A DNA stretch of 64,000 nucleotides from Gammaproteobacteria bacterium (GCA_016195665.1 JACPZD010000037.1:46030-110029); one strand, 5' to 3'; shown: positions 21,539 to 33,075, counted from the first letter of the stretch. Notes: generated from the sequence alone by a model not told the origin. Program-made: numbers and translations.

Positions 21539-23064
21539 CAGTCAAAATTCAACAAGGGCCGCAGCCAGGACAGCAAATCGCTTGCGATCAAACCGCGCTC
21601 GCCCTGCTCCGCCGCCTGGTCGCCCGCCGCGGCATGCAGACAGACGCCACGCCGGGCGGCGTCCTCACGACCCAGCCCCTGTGCTATAAGACCGGCGATA
21701 ACACCCGTCAACACATCGCCCATGCCGGCGCTTGCCATGCCTGGGTTCCCGGCGCTGCATACTTCCACACGCTGCTCTGCGACGATCATCGTACCGGCGC
21801 CTTTGAGCACCACTACCCCGCCGTAGCGTTTTTGTAATTCAGTCGCCGCGGTGAAGCGGTCGCTTTGAATTTCCGCCGTGTTGGTTTTTAACAGCCGCGC
21901 CGCCTCGCCCGGATGGGGCGTGAGTATCCAGTTGTCGCGCCGTAACGGTTCCAATGCCAATAAATTCAGGGCGTCGGCATCCACCACCAACGGTAGTCCC
22001 GTATCGAGCACCCGCGCCAACAGTTGTGAGGCCCATTCGGATTGGCCCAGCCCAGGCCCGATGGCGATCACATCGGCGCGCTCTAATAGAGGCGCGAGCT
22101 GCTCCGGCCGTTCAACGCCATAACACAACAGTTCAGGTCGCTGTGCGCTGATGACCGCCGCATGATCAGCGCGGGTAGCGAGATACACCAAGCCCGCGCC
22201 CACCCGCAGTGCGGCTTCACCGCACAGGCGTAGCGCCCCGGCCATGCCGTGATCGCCGCCGATCACCAGCAGCCGGCCGTAATCGCCCTTATGCGAGTTG
22301 CGTTGCCGCGCTGCCAGGCGAGGCAGATCTTTTAACTCGACACGGGTGGCCGCGGCAGTCACACGATTGAAGACCTCGCCCGGCACACCGAGATCATCAA
22401 ATTGAATCGCACCGCAATGATCGGGGCCGTCGGCGGTATACATGCCTTGCTTGAGACCAATGAAAGTGACGGTGAGCGCCGCCCGCACCGCCGCGCCCTG
22501 CATGCAACCGGTATCAGCGTCCAGGCCGGAGGGAATATCCACGGCGAGCACCGGCTTATCCGCCGAGTTGATGGCTTCTATCGCTTCGCGCCACGCACTG
22601 CTTACCTCGTCTTTAAGCCCGGTACCCAGCAAGGCATCAATGATCAGATCGGCATCGCTCAAGGCGCGGACATCGAAGGGAAGGGCCACGACTGACGTAC
22701 AGGGAAGAACTAATGTCGCGGGAGGCAGGACGCCGGGAGCGACCGGCGTTGCGTCGAGCAAGCGCCGCGCTCGCAGGGCATCGCCCTGCAAACGCTGCGG
22801 ATCACCCACCTGCAGGACGCCAACATCAAGGCCGGCCTCGGCGGCCAGGCGGGCGACGACGTAGCCATCCCCCCCGTTGTTGCCGAGACCACAGACCGCC
22901 ACGATGCGGCGCACCTCGGGCCAGTGTTGCCGCAACGCCCGGAAGGCGGCCTCACCTGCATGCTCCATAAGTGTGCTGCCGGGAATGCCATACTCCTCGA
23001 TGGCGATGCGATCGAGTTCGCGCACCTGTGCGGCGCGATAAAGCGTATTAGGGAGTGCGGTCAT
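21538..23064 (-). CDS. nnr: Bifunctional NAD(P)H-hydrate epimerase / ADP-dependent dehydratase, with a repeat-encoded insertion
   Basis: A 508-residue protein that repairs hydrated NAD(P)H. The N-terminal YjeF epimerase domain has the CGLGNNGGDGYV motif; the C-terminal kinase-like dehydratase domain has HKGDYGRLLVIGGD, GGVVVLKGAGT and NPGMASAGMGDVLTG. In the epimerase half, between LDATPV and VALPFDVRAL, 17 residues (APGVLPPATLVLPCTS-like) are added by a dispersed repeat (22694-22745). The same peptide occurs in the unrelated P-type ATPase at 54427. It falls in a surface loop ahead of the DALLGTGL motif, so the enzyme may still fold. Confidence 0.94.
   Translation of the reverse strand: MTALPNTLYRAAQVRELDRIAIEEYGIPGSTLMEHAGEAAFRALRQHWPEVRRIVAVCGLGNNGGDGYVVARLAAEAGLDVGVLQVGDPQRLQGDALRARRLLDATPVAPGVLPPATLVLPCTSVVALPFDVRALSDADLIIDALLGTGLKDEVSSAWREAIEAINSADKPVLAVDIPSGLDADTGCMQGAAVRAALTVTFIGLKQGMYTADGPDHCGAIQFDDLGVPGEVFNRVTAAATRVELKDLPRLAARQRNSHKGDYGRLLVIGGDHGMAGALRLCGEAALRVGAGLVYLATRADHAAVISAQRPELLCYGVERPEQLAPLLERADVIAIGPGLGQSEWASQLLARVLDTGLPLVVDADALNLLALEPLRRDNWILTPHPGEAARLLKTNTAEIQSDRFTAATELQKRYGGVVVLKGAGTMIVAEQRVEVCSAGNPGMASAGMGDVLTGVIAGLIAQGLGREDAARRGVCLHAAAGDQAAEQGERGLIASDLLSWLRPLLNFD
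22694..22745. repeat. Coding-sequence-embedded palindromic repeat (in nnr)
   Basis: A 52-base half unit: GACGTACAGGGAAGAACTAA, then TGTCGCGGGAGGCAGGACGC, then CGGGAGCGACCG. On the minus strand it encodes VAPGVLPPATLVLPCTS in frame with nnr. It is nearly identical to 54427-54478. Confidence 0.93.
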
Positions 23065-23152
23065 TAGACCACGATGTTAGTGCGAGGGAACTGGTCTTAC
23101 AAGTACGAAGAATTCGCGCCCACGAGCAGGGCCGGTAAATTCAGCCAACTAT

Positions 23153-23428
<276 letters not shown>

Positions 23429-23749
23429 CTAGAAGTTCACGCTCTCGCCGCAACCGCAGGCGGACTTTTCATTGGGGTTGTTGAACTTGAACACCTCGTT
23501 CATCCCCTCTTTGGCATAATCGAGTTGGGAGCCGTCTAAAAAGAGCAGGTTGGCACGGTCGACCACGACCTTGGCGCCGTTAGACTCGAATACACTATCG
23601 CCCTCGCCAATCTCTTGGGCGATGTCGAAGGTATAGGCCTGACCTGCGCAGCCGGCTTTACGCAGCCCCAGACGCAGGCCGACGCCGCCCTGCTTGGCAA
23701 GCAATTTCTGCACACGCTGTGCAGCCTTTTCGGTGAGTGTGATGGCCAT
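23429..23749 (-). CDS. iscA: IscA-type A-class iron-sulfur carrier
   Basis: A 106-residue HesB/IscA protein. The three conserved cysteines are present: one in GCAGQAYTFD, and the pair in the C-terminal CGCGESVNF. It delivers Fe-S clusters to apoproteins. SufA and ErpA have the same layout, so the symbol is a best guess; no iscS or iscU lies nearby. A CAGGAGA ribosome-binding site precedes the ATG. Confidence 0.85.
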   Translation of the reverse strand: MAITLTEKAAQRVQKLLAKQGGVGLRLGLRKAGCAGQAYTFDIAQEIGEGDSVFESNGAKVVVDRANLLFLDGSQLDYAKEGMNEVFKFNNPNEKSACGCGESVNF

Positions 23750-23867
23750 GCTGGTCTCCTGCTTGTTACGATCATAAAAATACTATACCTGATTAAAATA
23801 GTCAACTATTAACCCTTTTCTGTACGGGCTCATGCTGAGATTGATAAACTTCATATTTCATCGAGGA

Positions 23868-23890
23868 GGCCGAATGAATTCGGCCCTACA
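23868..23890. repeat. GGCCGAATGAATTCGGCC palindrome, copy 1
   Basis: A near-perfect 18-bp palindrome plus CTACA, repeated exactly at 63763-63785. Here it lies between proS and a GAGGAGG sequence and contains an in-frame ATG (23874) that could be misread as the proS start. Confidence 0.88.
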
Positions 23891-23900
23891 TAGACCAAAA

Positions 23901-25610
23901 ATGCGCGCATCCCAGCTACTCCTCTCCACCACCAAGGAAACTCCCGCCGACGCCGAGGTTATCAGCCATCAGTTGATGCTCCGCGCCGGCATGATTCGCA
24001 AACTCGCGGCCGGTATTTATACCTGGCTGCCGCTCGGCTTGCGCGTGCTGCGCAAGGTGGAGGGCATCGTGCGCGAGGAGATGAATCGCATCGGCGCGCA
24101 AGAGGTGCTGATGCCCGCCGTGCAGCCGGCCGAACTGTGGCAGGAATCCGGGCGTTGGGGACTCTACGGCGCGGAATTGTTGCGCCTGAAGGACCGACAT
24201 CAACGTGACTTCTGCTTCGGCCCTACGCACGAAGAGGTTATCACCGACATGGTGCGCCGCGAGATTCGCAGTTACAAACAATTGCCGGCCACGTTTTACC
24301 AAATCCAAACCAAATTCCGCGATGAACCACGGCCGCGCTTCGGCGTGATGCGCGCGCGCGAATTCCTGATGAAGGACGCCTACTCCTTTCACATAGATCA
24401 GGCCTCGCTGCAAGAAACGTACGAGACCATGCACACAACCTATATGCGCATCTTCACTCGCTTGGGGTTGGATTTCCGCGCCGTGTATGCCGATCCCGGC
24501 GCGATCGGCGGGAGCGGCTCGCAGGAATTTCACGTACTCGCCGCCTCGGGCGAAGACGCCATCGCCTTTTCCGATACGAGCGACTACGCGGCCAACGTCG
24601 AACTGGCCGAGGCGGTGACGCCCGCTGGCAAGCGTCCCGAACCAAAACTACCGATGCGAACCGTGGACACGCCCGGCCGGCACAGCATTGAAGAGGTGAG
24701 CGGGTTTCTGAAGGTTGCGCCGCAGCAGTGCGTAAAAACACTGTTGGTGCAAGGCGCCAAGAAAGATGAAGTCATCGCCCTGGTGCTGCGCGGCGATCAC
24801 GAACTGAATATGGTTAAGGCGGGCAAACTCACCGAGGTTGCAAGCCCCGTCACCTTTGCGAGTAATGAACAGGTGCGCGGAGTGGCCGGCTGCGAGCCGG
24901 GTTCGCTGGGTCCGCTGGGATTAAAAATTCCTGTCATTGTGGATCGAGCTGCGGCGCACCTTGTGGACTTTGTGTGTGGCGCGAATCAAGACGGCAAACA
25001 TCTCGCCGGCGTAAATTGGGGGCGCGATCTACCCGAACCTCTAGTAGCCGACCTGCGTAATGTTGTGGAAGGTGATCCTAGTCCGGATGGGAAGGGAAAG
25101 CTCTCCATCGCGCGAGGCATCGAGGTCGGCCACATCTTCCAGCTCGGCGCCAAATACAGCGCAACCATGAACGCCACTGTGCTCGACCAGAACGGCCAGC
25201 CGGTGGTCATGACGATGGGTTGTTACGGCATCGGCGTGTCGCGGGTGGTGGCCGCCGCCATCGAACAGAATAACGACGATCGTGGCATCATCTGGCCGGT
25301 GGCGATTGCGCCGTTTCAAGTTGCTTTGCTGCCCATGAACATGCAGAAATCACAACGGGTGCGTGAGGCGGCGGAAAAACTTTATCAGGAATTGCAGAGC
25401 GCGGGCATCGAGGTGTTGTTTGACGACCGCCCGCTGCGCGCAGGCGTGATGTTCGCCGACATCGAACTGATCGGCATTCCACATCGTCTGGTGCTGGGCG
25501 AGCGCGGGCTGGATGCCGGGACGATTGAGTATCAAGGAAGGCGCGATACGGAGAGTCGAAACTTACCGCTGTCGGGAATAATGGATTTTATAAATACACA
25601 ACATGCTTGA
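23901..25610 (+). CDS. proS: Prolyl-tRNA synthetase (bacterial type, with editing domain)
   Basis: A 569-residue class II synthetase. The N-terminus [20 protein letters not shown], motif 1 and 2 region ([22 protein letters not shown]), the inserted YbaK-like editing domain (about residues 220-390), motif 3 ([11 protein letters not shown]) and the anticodon domain are complete. I choose the ATG at 23901 because family homology begins there. An ATG at 23874 has GAGGAGG four bases upstream but would add nine residues read from a palindromic repeat; ATG 23832 adds more. Either upstream start could be used. Confidence 0.96.
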   Translation: MRASQLLLSTTKETPADAEVISHQLMLRAGMIRKLAAGIYTWLPLGLRVLRKVEGIVREEMNRIGAQEVLMPAVQPAELWQESGRWGLYGAELLRLKDRHQRDFCFGPTHEEVITDMVRREIRSYKQLPATFYQIQTKFRDEPRPRFGVMRAREFLMKDAYSFHIDQASLQETYETMHTTYMRIFTRLGLDFRAVYADPGAIGGSGSQEFHVLAASGEDAIAFSDTSDYAANVELAEAVTPAGKRPEPKLPMRTVDTPGRHSIEEVSGFLKVAPQQCVKTLLVQGAKKDEVIALVLRGDHELNMVKAGKLTEVASPVTFASNEQVRGVAGCEPGSLGPLGLKIPVIVDRAAAHLVDFVCGANQDGKHLAGVNWGRDLPEPLVADLRNVVEGDPSPDGKGKLSIARGIEVGHIFQLGAKYSATMNATVLDQNGQPVVMTMGCYGIGVSRVVAAAIEQNNDDRGIIWPVAIAPFQVALLPMNMQKSQRVREAAEKLYQELQSAGIEVLFDDRPLRAGVMFADIELIGIPHRLVLGERGLDAGTIEYQGRRDTESRNLPLSGIMDFINTQHA

Positions 25611-25617
25611 GAAATTT

Positions 25618-25821
25618 ATGAAAATCACTGTCCTCATCGTTATTATGGCCGCCACTCTGTTAAGCGCTTGTGACAACCGGCCTAAGACCGAGCCGCAGCC
25701 GGCGACGATCTTCAAGGAAGAACGCCAGGCTCTCGACAAGGCCAAGGGCGTGCAGCAGACGATAGACCGTCAGGCGGAAGAACAGCGCAAGAAGATGGAT
25801 GAGGCTGAGAAAGGTCAATAA
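25618..25821 (+). CDS. Small lipoprotein of unknown function
   Basis: A 67-residue protein with a lipoprotein signal (MKITVLIVIMAATLLSAC, lipobox LSAC, Cys at residue 18) and a charged, helical, Lys/Glu/Gln-rich mature part. It follows proS by 7 bases; an ATG at 25603 would overlap proS. It resembles the many short helical lipoproteins found in gammaproteobacteria. I do not recognise the family. Confidence 0.75.
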   Translation: MKITVLIVIMAATLLSACDNRPKTEPQPATIFKEERQALDKAKGVQQTIDRQAEEQRKKMDEAEKGQ

Positions 25822-25831
25822 AAGCGATCCG

Positions 25832-25893
25832 TCACCGCAGAGAACACAGAGGAAAAACTAAATCATTTTAATTCTCTGCGTCCTCTGCGGTGA
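25832..25893. terminator. CCGCAGAG-family hairpin between convergent genes
   Basis: Arms TCACCGCAGAGAACACAGAGG and CTCTGCGTCCTCTGCGGTGA are separated by an AT-rich loop. It lies in the gap where the lipoprotein gene (+) and glgB (-) converge, so it may serve as a two-way terminator. It belongs to the dispersed family also present at 9369, 14622 and 19311; the terminator role is inferred. Confidence 0.65.
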
Positions 25894-25938
25894 ATAGCAT
25901 TAATTGCATGTACAACTCACCGTCTACTATTAAGACTC

Positions 25939-28119
25939 TTATCCACTGTGCCTGAGCACCACACCGGCCAAGGGCGGGAGGGTGATTTGTATGGACCACG
26001 GCCTGCCCATCCACGGCTGCGGCTCGGCCCACACACCCGCTTCACCCAAGTTACTCCCGCCGTAGAAGGTCGAATCTGAATTAAGAACAGTGTGGTAATA
26101 GCCCGGGTGGGGCACGCCGAGGCGATAACCGTGGCGCGGCATGGGCGTAAAGTTGAGGACTACGGCCACGGTTTCGTCCTCGCTCTTGCGCAGATAAGAG
26201 AGTACCGATTGCGCGGCGTCGTGGCAGTCTATCCACTCGAAGCCTTGAGCGTCGAAGTCGTAACGGTGCAGGGCGCCGGATTCACGATACAGCCGGTTGA
26301 GATCGCGCACCAGACTCAGCACGCCCTGATGTTCTGGATAGTCGAGCACGTACCAGTCCAGTTGGGTGGTGTGATCCCATTCAGTACCTTGCGCGAACTC
26401 GCAGCCCATGAACAGCAGTTTCTTGCCGGGTTGCGTGTACATGTAGGTGTAGAGCAGGCGCAGATTGGCGAAGCGCTGCCAGGTGTCACCCGGCATCTTG
26501 TAGAGCAGCGAGGCCTTGCCGTGCACGACTTCATCGTGCGAGAACGGCAACACAAAGTTTTCGGTATAGGCATAGAGCATACCGAAGGTGAGCCGTTCGT
26601 GATGGTAGTGGCGGTACACCGGGTCGAGCCTCATGTACTCCAGCGTGTCATGCATCCATCCCATGTTCCACTTTATGCTGAAGCCGAGGCCGCCCAGCCA
26701 TACCGGCCGCGACACCATCGGCCAGGCGGTGGATTCTTCGGCAAGCATCAGCGTGCCCGGACAATATTCGTGGGTGACGGTGTTGAGCTCGCGCAAGAAG
26801 GCGATGGCCTCGAGATTTTCATTGCCGCCGTGGACATTGGGCCGCCACTCGCCGGGCTTGCGTGAATAATCGAGGTACAGCATGGAGGCGACGGCGTCCA
26901 CGCGCAGGCCGTCTATATGGAATTCCTCCAGCCAGTAGAGCGCGCTGGAGACGAGAAAATTTTTCACCTCGTTGCGGCCGTAATTGAAGATCAGCGTGCC
27001 CCAATCGGGATGTTCGCCCCAACGCGGGTCTTCGTGTTCATAGAGGGCTGTGCCGTCGAAACGCGCCAGGGCATGCTGATCCCTGGGAAAGTGCGCGGGC
27101 ACCCAGTCGAGCAATACGCCGATATGGTGCGTGTGACAGTAATCCACAAAATAGCGGAAGTCGTCGGGGCTGCCGTGGCGGCGGGTGGGGGCGTAGTAGC
27201 CGGTGGTCTGATAGCCCCAGGAGGCGTCATAAGGGTGTTCGGTGACCGGCATGAGTTCAATGTGCGTAAAGCCGAGTGCGCTGACGTGCGCGACGAGTTG
27301 GTGCGCGAGATCTCGATAGTTGAGAAACTGCCCGTGTTCGTCGCGCCGCCACGAGCCCAGATGAATTTCATAGATAGAGATCGGCTGATGCAGCCAGGCG
27401 CCTTCCGTGCGGTTCTGCATCCAGACCGCATCCGTCCAGCTACGCGGGGAGTCCGCCGTCACGATGGAGGCGGTCTTCGGGCGCAGCTCAAAACTCTGGG
27501 CGTAAGGATCGGTCTTGAGGTCTATGTAGCCGGCCTGGGTGCGTACTTCAAATTTGTAGAGCGTTTCAGCACCGATGCCGGGAATAAACAGTTCCCACAC
27601 CCCACTGCCGCCGCGCACCCGCATGGGATAACGGCGCCCGTCCCAGTTGTTGAAGTCGCCCACCACACTGACGCGCTCGGCGTTCGGGGCCCACACGGCG
27701 AACAGCACGCCGCTGATCCCCTCCACGCTGTGGAGATGTGCGCCCATAAAGCGGTGTGCATGCCGGTGGCGCCCTTCACCGAAAAGGTGCAAATCATAGT
27801 CGGGAACTTGTGGTGGAAAACAATAGGGGTCGTACGCGCGTCGTGACTGTCCGCCCTCTTGCCAGGTCAACTCGTAATGCGGGCCGACCTTGGCGGCTTC
27901 ACCACGCCATTCAAACATGCCGCTGATTGCGGCTACCGGCTGCATAGGCAATGCCTGGCTCAGTCCTTCTATAAACACGCGGGTTGCGCCCGGTATATAG
28001 GCACGGATAATCTCTTGTTGCGTACCCAGAGGATGCCGCCCAAGCAAGGAGAATGGGTCATGGTGACGGCCTTCTGACAGCCGTACCAATTCGGAGGACG
28101 GATTAGCTACGGTATTCAT
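25939..28119 (-). CDS. glgB: 1,4-alpha-glucan branching enzyme
   Basis: A GH13 enzyme adding alpha-1,6 branches to glycogen. N-terminal carbohydrate-binding modules ([20 protein letters not shown]) precede the TIM barrel with catalytic regions [15 protein letters not shown] (Asp nucleophile), LAEEST (Glu acid/base) and [13 protein letters not shown] use the ATG at 28119 (MNTVANPSS, 726 residues, the family length); the frame is open to 28203 but that part lacks homology. It is divergent from glgC, and the 154-base spacer should carry both promoters. Confidence 0.95.
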   Translation of the reverse strand: MNTVANPSSELVRLSEGRHHDPFSLLGRHPLGTQQEIIRAYIPGATRVFIEGLSQALPMQPVAAISGMFEWRGEAAKVGPHYELTWQEGGQSRRAYDPYCFPPQVPDYDLHLFGEGRHRHAHRFMGAHLHSVEGISGVLFAVWAPNAERVSVVGDFNNWDGRRYPMRVRGGSGVWELFIPGIGAETLYKFEVRTQAGYIDLKTDPYAQSFELRPKTASIVTADSPRSWTDAVWMQNRTEGAWLHQPISIYEIHLGSWRRDEHGQFLNYRDLAHQLVAHVSALGFTHIELMPVTEHPYDASWGYQTTGYYAPTRRHGSPDDFRYFVDYCHTHHIGVLLDWVPAHFPRDQHALARFDGTALYEHEDPRWGEHPDWGTLIFNYGRNEVKNFLVSSALYWLEEFHIDGLRVDAVASMLYLDYSRKPGEWRPNVHGGNENLEAIAFLRELNTVTHEYCPGTLMLAEESTAWPMVSRPVWLGGLGFSIKWNMGWMHDTLEYMRLDPVYRHYHHERLTFGMLYAYTENFVLPFSHDEVVHGKASLLYKMPGDTWQRFANLRLLYTYMYTQPGKKLLFMGCEFAQGTEWDHTTQLDWYVLDYPEHQGVLSLVRDLNRLYRESGALHRYDFDAQGFEWIDCHDAAQSVLSYLRKSEDETVAVVLNFTPMPRHGYRLGVPHPGYYHTVLNSDSTFYGGSNLGEAGVWAEPQPWMGRPWSIQITLPPLAGVVLRHSG

Positions 28120-28273
28120 ATTATTTCTATATTTCAAAGATAAAGGCCAGTACGTGGTTTGCATACTGGTTCGCTCTATGTGTACCATATCATTGATCAT
28201 CACTCCGCGTAATCTGCGCTCAGGCTAACATAAATGGGTTCCGGCAAAGAGACGTTAAATAAAGGATCAGCCC

Positions 28274-29560
28274 ATGGCGTCTTCCTCCCACTCCGATAAC
28301 ACTAACACGCGGCCCTTCGTCCGCCGCCGCGCCCGCCATACCTTGGCGATCATCCTCGCGGGGGGCCGTGGCTCGCGGCTGGGACACCTGACGCTGTGGC
28401 GCGCCAAGCCGGCTGTGCCGTTCGGAGGCAAGTTCAGAATCATAGACTTTCCCTTGTCCAACTGCATCAATTCCGGCATACGGCGCGTCTCCATCCTGAC
28501 TCAATACAAGGCCCATTCGCTGATCGGCCATATTCAACGCGGCTGGAGTTTTATGCGCGGCGAATTCGGTGAATTTGTCGAGTTGTTGCCCGCCCAGCAG
28601 CGCATCGAGACCTCCTGGTACTCCGGCACCGCCGATGCGGTATTCCAGAATCTGGATATTATCCGCATGCACAAGCCGAATTATGTGCTGATCCTGGCCG
28701 GTGATCAGATCTATAAGATGAATTACGGCCGCGTGATCGCCTTTCACGCGCAAAACGGCGCCGACATGACGGTGGGCTGCATCGAGGTGCCGCTGGAGCA
28801 GGCCAAGGCCTTCGGTGTGATGACGGTGGATAAGGATTCACGCGTCATTGACTTTAAGGAAAAGCCCGCAGAGCCCCAACCTATCCCGGGGCGGGAGGAT
28901 GTGGCGCTCGCCTCGATGTGCATCTATGTCTTTAATGCCGAATTTCTCTATGAGCAGCTCATCAAGGACGCCGACACCGCGCACTCCTCGCACGATTTCG
29001 GCAAGGACATTATCCCGTCACTGATCAACAAATACCGTGTGCTCGCCTTCCCGTTTCGCGATCACGAGGCCGGCAAGAGCGCCTATTGGCGCGACGTGGG
29101 GACAGTGGACGCTTTCTGGGAGGCCAACCTGGAACTGATCGGCGTCACGCCGGAGCTTAATCTCTATGACGAAGACTGGCCGATCTGGACCTATCAGGCG
29201 CAATTGCCGCCCGCCAAGTTTGTGTTCGATGACGAGGACCGGCGCGGCATGGCGGTGGATTCCATGATCTCGGGAGGCTGCATTGTGTCGGGCGCGGTTG
29301 TGCGTCACTCGCTGTTATTCTCCAACGTGGTGGTGAATTCGTATTCCTCGATCACGGATTCGGTGGTGTTGCCCGATGTCACCATCGGCAATCACTGCCG
29401 CCTGCACAAGGTGGTGGTGGACAAAGGCTGCGTTATACCCGACGGAACGGTGATCGGCATGGATCACATGGAAGACGCCAAGCGCTTTCATGTCACGCCG
29501 GGCGGGGTGGTGCTGGTGACTCCAGAGATGCTGGGTCAAACCCTGCATCATGTCCGCTGA
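28274..29560 (+). CDS. glgC: Glucose-1-phosphate adenylyltransferase
   Basis: Makes ADP-glucose, the committed step of bacterial glycogen synthesis. N-terminal nucleotidyltransferase loop [16 protein letters not shown], the substrate loop [43 protein letters not shown], and a C-terminal left-handed beta-helix. 428 residues, normal. It overlaps the following GH57 gene by 11 bases, indicating one transcript with GH57 and malQ. No glycogen synthase (glgA) is in the window. Confidence 0.96.
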   Translation: MASSSHSDNTNTRPFVRRRARHTLAIILAGGRGSRLGHLTLWRAKPAVPFGGKFRIIDFPLSNCINSGIRRVSILTQYKAHSLIGHIQRGWSFMRGEFGEFVELLPAQQRIETSWYSGTADAVFQNLDIIRMHKPNYVLILAGDQIYKMNYGRVIAFHAQNGADMTVGCIEVPLEQAKAFGVMTVDKDSRVIDFKEKPAEPQPIPGREDVALASMCIYVFNAEFLYEQLIKDADTAHSSHDFGKDIIPSLINKYRVLAFPFRDHEAGKSAYWRDVGTVDAFWEANLELIGVTPELNLYDEDWPIWTYQAQLPPAKFVFDDEDRRGMAVDSMISGGCIVSGAVVRHSLLFSNVVVNSYSSITDSVVLPDVTIGNHCRLHKVVVDKGCVIPDGTVIGMDHMEDAKRFHVTPGGVVLVTPEMLGQTLHHVR

Positions 29561-31298
29561 CCCGCCCTTCACCTCCCCTTTAACAAGGGAGGGATCGCGT
29601 CTGAAGGTCGTGCTGTGCTGGCACATGCACCAGCCGCAGTACCAGGATCTGGCCAGCGGACAGTACCAGTTGCCGTGGTCATATCTGCACGCGATCAAGG
29701 ACTATGTGGATATGGCCTATCACCTGGAGACCATCCCGGGCGCGCGGGCGGTGGTCAATTTCGCGCCTATTCTGTTCGAGCAGATCAGCGATTACACGGC
29801 GCAGATCGAGGCCTATCTCACCCGCAACGAACCGCTGCGCGACCCGTTGCTGGCGGCCCTGGTAAGCAGCGATGGTCCAACGGACCCGCACCAATACGCC
29901 GCGCTGGTAAAGGCCTGTCTGCGCATCAACAAAGAGCGCTTCATCAACCGGTTTCCGCCGTATCACCGGCTGGCCAACATCGCCGACACGCTGGCCGAAA
30001 ACTCTGACACGATTATTTATCTTAGCCAGCAATATCTGGCCGACATCGTGACCTGGTACCACCTCGCCTGGGTGGGTGAGAGCGCGCAGCGCGAAGACCC
30101 GCGGATCGCCTGGCTCATCCAGAAGGGGACGGGGTATACGCTGCAAGACCGTCACAAGCTGTTGGCGGTGATCGGAGAATTGCTGGGCAGCGTGATCGGG
30201 CGTTACCGCAGATTGGCGGAGGCCGGCCGGATTGAGCTTTCTATGACGCCCTACGCACACCCGATCCTGCCGCTTTTGATAGATCTGGAAAGCGCGCTGG
30301 AGGCGATGCCGAACGCACCTATGCCGCAGCATACCTCCTATCCGGGCGGTCTCGAGCGCGCACGCTGGCATATCCGCGAAGGGCGGGCCGTGTTCCGCCG
30401 CCACTTCGGTTTTGACGCTCAAGGGTGCTGGCCGGCGGAGGGCGGTATCAGCGCGGCGGCGTTGAGGTTACTGGCCGATGAAGGTTACCTGTGGGCGGCA
30501 AGCGGTGAGACGGTGCTCGGCAACAGTCTGGCCGGAACCAGGGAGTTCGAAAGGCAAAACGGCAAGCAGTGGCTGTACCGGCCTTACCTCGCTCCCGGCA
30601 CCCTGCTGTCATGCTTCTTCCGCGACGACGGCCTCTCCGACCTGATCGGCTTTACTTACGCCACCTGGCACAGTGATGACGCCGTCAATAACCTTATTTA
30701 TCACCTCGTCAACATCGCCGACGCCTGCAAGGATCAGCCCGACAGCGTCGTCTCCATCATCATGGATGGAGAAAACGCGTGGGAATATTATCCCGCGAAC
30801 GGCTATTATTTTCTCAGCGCCCTCTATAAAAAATTGGCCGAGCACCCCCAGTTGGAACTCACCACCTTTTCCTCCTATCTGGAACAGCGGCGCCCGGCCG
30901 CCACGCCCCCTCGCCTCACCAAGCTGGTCGCGGGGAGCTGGGTGTACGGCACCTTCTCCACGTGGATCGGTTCGGCCGATAAAAATCACGGCTGGGAGAT
31001 GCTGGGCGAGGCCAAGCGCGCCTTTGACCGGGCCGTCGCAGACGGCCGCTTGAGCGGCGAGCAATTGGCCGCCGCCGAACGTCAACTGGGCCTCTGTGAG
31101 GGCTCGGACTGGTTCTGGTGGTTCGGCGACTACAATCCCGCCGCCGCGGTCAGCGATTTCGAACGTTTGTTCCGCCTGCACCTCTCCAACCTCTACCGTA
31201 TGCTGGACCTGACCCCGCCGTCTAAACTGGCCGCTGCCGTAAGCCGCGGCGCCGGGGAACCCGCGCTGGGAGGCGTGATGCGGAAAGCACAACAGTAA
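29550..31298 (+). CDS. GH57 family glycoside hydrolase or glucanotransferase
   Basis: A 582-residue GH57 protein. The opening [14 protein letters not shown] is the first conserved region. The putative nucleophile Glu is near residue 297 (CWPAEGGIS) and the acid/base Asp near residue 406 ([12 protein letters not shown]). GH57 enzymes are alpha-amylases, 4-alpha-glucanotransferases or branching enzymes; the place between glgC and malQ fits glycogen or maltodextrin turnover. The first 14 residues ([12 protein letters not shown]) come from a CACCTCCCCTTTAACAAGGG hairpin-like sequence, so the original start may have been altered. Confidence 0.88.
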   Translation: MSADPPFTSPLTREGSRLKVVLCWHMHQPQYQDLASGQYQLPWSYLHAIKDYVDMAYHLETIPGARAVVNFAPILFEQISDYTAQIEAYLTRNEPLRDPLLAALVSSDGPTDPHQYAALVKACLRINKERFINRFPPYHRLANIADTLAENSDTIIYLSQQYLADIVTWYHLAWVGESAQREDPRIAWLIQKGTGYTLQDRHKLLAVIGELLGSVIGRYRRLAEAGRIELSMTPYAHPILPLLIDLESALEAMPNAPMPQHTSYPGGLERARWHIREGRAVFRRHFGFDAQGCWPAEGGISAAALRLLADEGYLWAASGETVLGNSLAGTREFERQNGKQWLYRPYLAPGTLLSCFFRDDGLSDLIGFTYATWHSDDAVNNLIYHLVNIADACKDQPDSVVSIIMDGENAWEYYPANGYYFLSALYKKLAEHPQLELTTFSSYLEQRRPAATPPRLTKLVAGSWVYGTFSTWIGSADKNHGWEMLGEAKRAFDRAVADGRLSGEQLAAAERQLGLCEGSDWFWWFGDYNPAAAVSDFERLFRLHLSNLYRMLDLTPPSKLAAAVSRGAGEPALGGVMRKAQQ

Positions 31299-31303
31299 CC
31301 GCG

Positions 31304-32791
31304 ATGCCGCCTGCGAACCCGCTTATCGAACGCCGCGCCGGGGTCATCCTCCACCCCACTTCGCTGCCCTCCCGCCTGGGCAAAGGCGACCTCGGCCCCG
31401 AGGCCTATCGCTTCGTGGAATTCCTGGCGGCCAGCGGCCTGCGGGTCTGGCAGGTGCTCCCGCTCTCACCCACCCACCCGGACGGTTCGCCCTACCACAG
31501 CCCCTCCATCAACGCCGGCAACCCGCTGTTGATCAGTCTCGATCTGCTCGTCGAGCAAGGCTGGCTGAGCGCGCAAGACCGGTCCAGCTTGGCGAAGCCG
31601 GCTCAAGATTACAGCACGCTGCGTCACACCTTGCTAAAACATGCCTATCAAGGCTTTTTACACAAGTCCTCCAAGGCCGAGCACGATGCGTTAAACGAGT
31701 TCGTGGCGCAACAGGCCCGTTGGCTCGAGGATTACGCCCTGTATCAGGCCCTTAAACAGGCCCACGACGAAGCCGGCTGGATACATTGGCCCACGCCGCT
31801 GCGTGATCGAGAACCCGCGGCCCTGCAACAGGCCGCGCTCGATTTGCAGGAAGCCATCGCCCAGGTTTGTTTCGAGCAGTTTGTCTTCTTTCAACAATGG
31901 TCGGGCTTAAAGGCCTACGCCAATAACTCCGGCGTGCAGATGTTCGGTGACATGCCGATCTTTGTGGCCCACGACAGCGCCGACGTCTGGGCCAATCGGG
32001 ATTCTTTCCAGCTCGACGCCGCAGGTCACCCTCTCACCGTAGCGGGAGTGCCGCCGGATTATTTCAGCCCGCAGGGACAACGCTGGGGACACCCTCACTA
32101 TCACTGGGAGCGCATGCAGCAGGACGGTTTTCGTTATTGGATGGAGCGCGTAGAGACCCAGCTACAGATATATGACCTGCTCCGCATAGATCACTTCCGC
32201 GGCTTCGAGGCCCATTGGGAAATCCCTGCGGGCGACGCCACGGCCATCAACGGCCGCTGGGTGAAAGTCCCCGGAGATGCCTTGTTCGCCGCGCTGCAGC
32301 AGCGTTTCGGCCCGCTCCCTTTGGTGGCCGAGGACCTCGGTGTCATCACCACCGAAGTCGTCGCCCTGCGCAAAAAATACGGCCTGCCGGGAATGAAAGT
32401 TTTACAGTTCGCCTTTGACGGCACGCCGCACAATCCTTATCTTCCCCATCAACACGAACACAATTGCGTGGTGTACACCGGCACCCATGACAACGACACC
32501 ACGTTTGGCTGGTTCAACAGCCTCTCTCACGACGCCAAAAATTACGTGGACGATTATCTGGGCTCGCCGGGCGAACCGATGCCCTGGCCGCTCATACGCG
32601 CCGCGCTGGAATCCGTCGCCAACCTGGCGATGTTACCGATGCAGGACATCTTAAGTCTCGGCAGCGAACACCGCATGAACACGCCGGGCACCATCACAAA
32701 CAACTGGAAGTGGCAGTTTAGCTGGGAGCACGTCACGCCGGACGTCCCCGAGCGGCTGCAACATCTCACCCGGCTTTACGGTCGGAGTTAG
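31304..32791 (+). CDS. malQ: 4-alpha-glucanotransferase (amylomaltase)
   Basis: A 495-residue GH77 enzyme that disproportionates maltodextrins. RRAGVILHPTSLPS opens the fold; QLDAAGHPLTVAGVPPDYFSPQGQRWGHPHY, LRIDHFRGFEAHW (Asp nucleophile), LVAEDLGVIT (Glu acid/base) and YTGTHDNDTTFGW are intact. It follows GH57 by 5 bases. Its TAG stop is the first triplet of a TAGCAAGCTGTTGAAAAACAG hairpin. Confidence 0.96.
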   Translation: MPPANPLIERRAGVILHPTSLPSRLGKGDLGPEAYRFVEFLAASGLRVWQVLPLSPTHPDGSPYHSPSINAGNPLLISLDLLVEQGWLSAQDRSSLAKPAQDYSTLRHTLLKHAYQGFLHKSSKAEHDALNEFVAQQARWLEDYALYQALKQAHDEAGWIHWPTPLRDREPAALQQAALDLQEAIAQVCFEQFVFFQQWSGLKAYANNSGVQMFGDMPIFVAHDSADVWANRDSFQLDAAGHPLTVAGVPPDYFSPQGQRWGHPHYHWERMQQDGFRYWMERVETQLQIYDLLRIDHFRGFEAHWEIPAGDATAINGRWVKVPGDALFAALQQRFGPLPLVAEDLGVITTEVVALRKKYGLPGMKVLQFAFDGTPHNPYLPHQHEHNCVVYTGTHDNDTTFGWFNSLSHDAKNYVDDYLGSPGEPMPWPLIRAALESVANLAMLPMQDILSLGSEHRMNTPGTITNNWKWQFSWEHVTPDVPERLQHLTRLYGRS

Positions 32792-32816
32792 CAAGCTGTT
32801 GAAAAACAGCCTGCTA
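32789..32816. repeat. Short TAGCAGGCTGTTGAAAA-type hairpin fused to the malQ stop
   Basis: TAGCAAGCTGTTGAAAAACAG then CCTGCTAAC; arms GCTGTT/AACAGC and TAGCA-G/C-TGCTA. The leading TAG is the malQ stop codon. Similar termini lie at the stops of cbbR (61894) and the secretin-like gene (36243). Confidence 0.75.
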
Positions 32817-32853
32817 ACTGGATTCCCGGCACCTGTTTGTGTATGATTTGTTT

Positions 32854-33075
32854 ATGCCGATGCTAACCCTTCCATTGAGTGAAATGAGCCTTGCCGAGAA
32901 ACTGCAAGCGATGGAGGCTCTATGGGATGACCTGAGCCGCAACCCTGACACCCTGGAGTCGCCCGCCTGGCACGAAGAGGTGTTGCGCGAACGGCAGCAG
33001 CGGATTGCTTCCGGTGAAGCAGTTTTTTTGGACTGGGAGCACGCCAAGACGGATATTCGCCGCCGCACCTCGTGA
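32854..33075 (+). CDS. Antitoxin of a ParE/RelE-type toxin-antitoxin pair (addiction module protein)
   Basis: A 73-residue acidic protein of the 'addiction module component' family (LSLAEKLQAMEALWDDLSRNP). The C-terminal part is charged and probably unfolded until it binds the toxin. I use the ATG at 32854; an ATG at 32839 is also in frame. Its TGA overlaps the toxin GTG by 4 bases, the usual antitoxin-first coupling. Such antitoxins usually repress their own promoter; no operator was identified. Confidence 0.86.
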   Translation: MPMLTLPLSEMSLAEKLQAMEALWDDLSRNPDTLESPAWHEEVLRERQQRIASGEAVFLDWEHAKTDIRRRTS

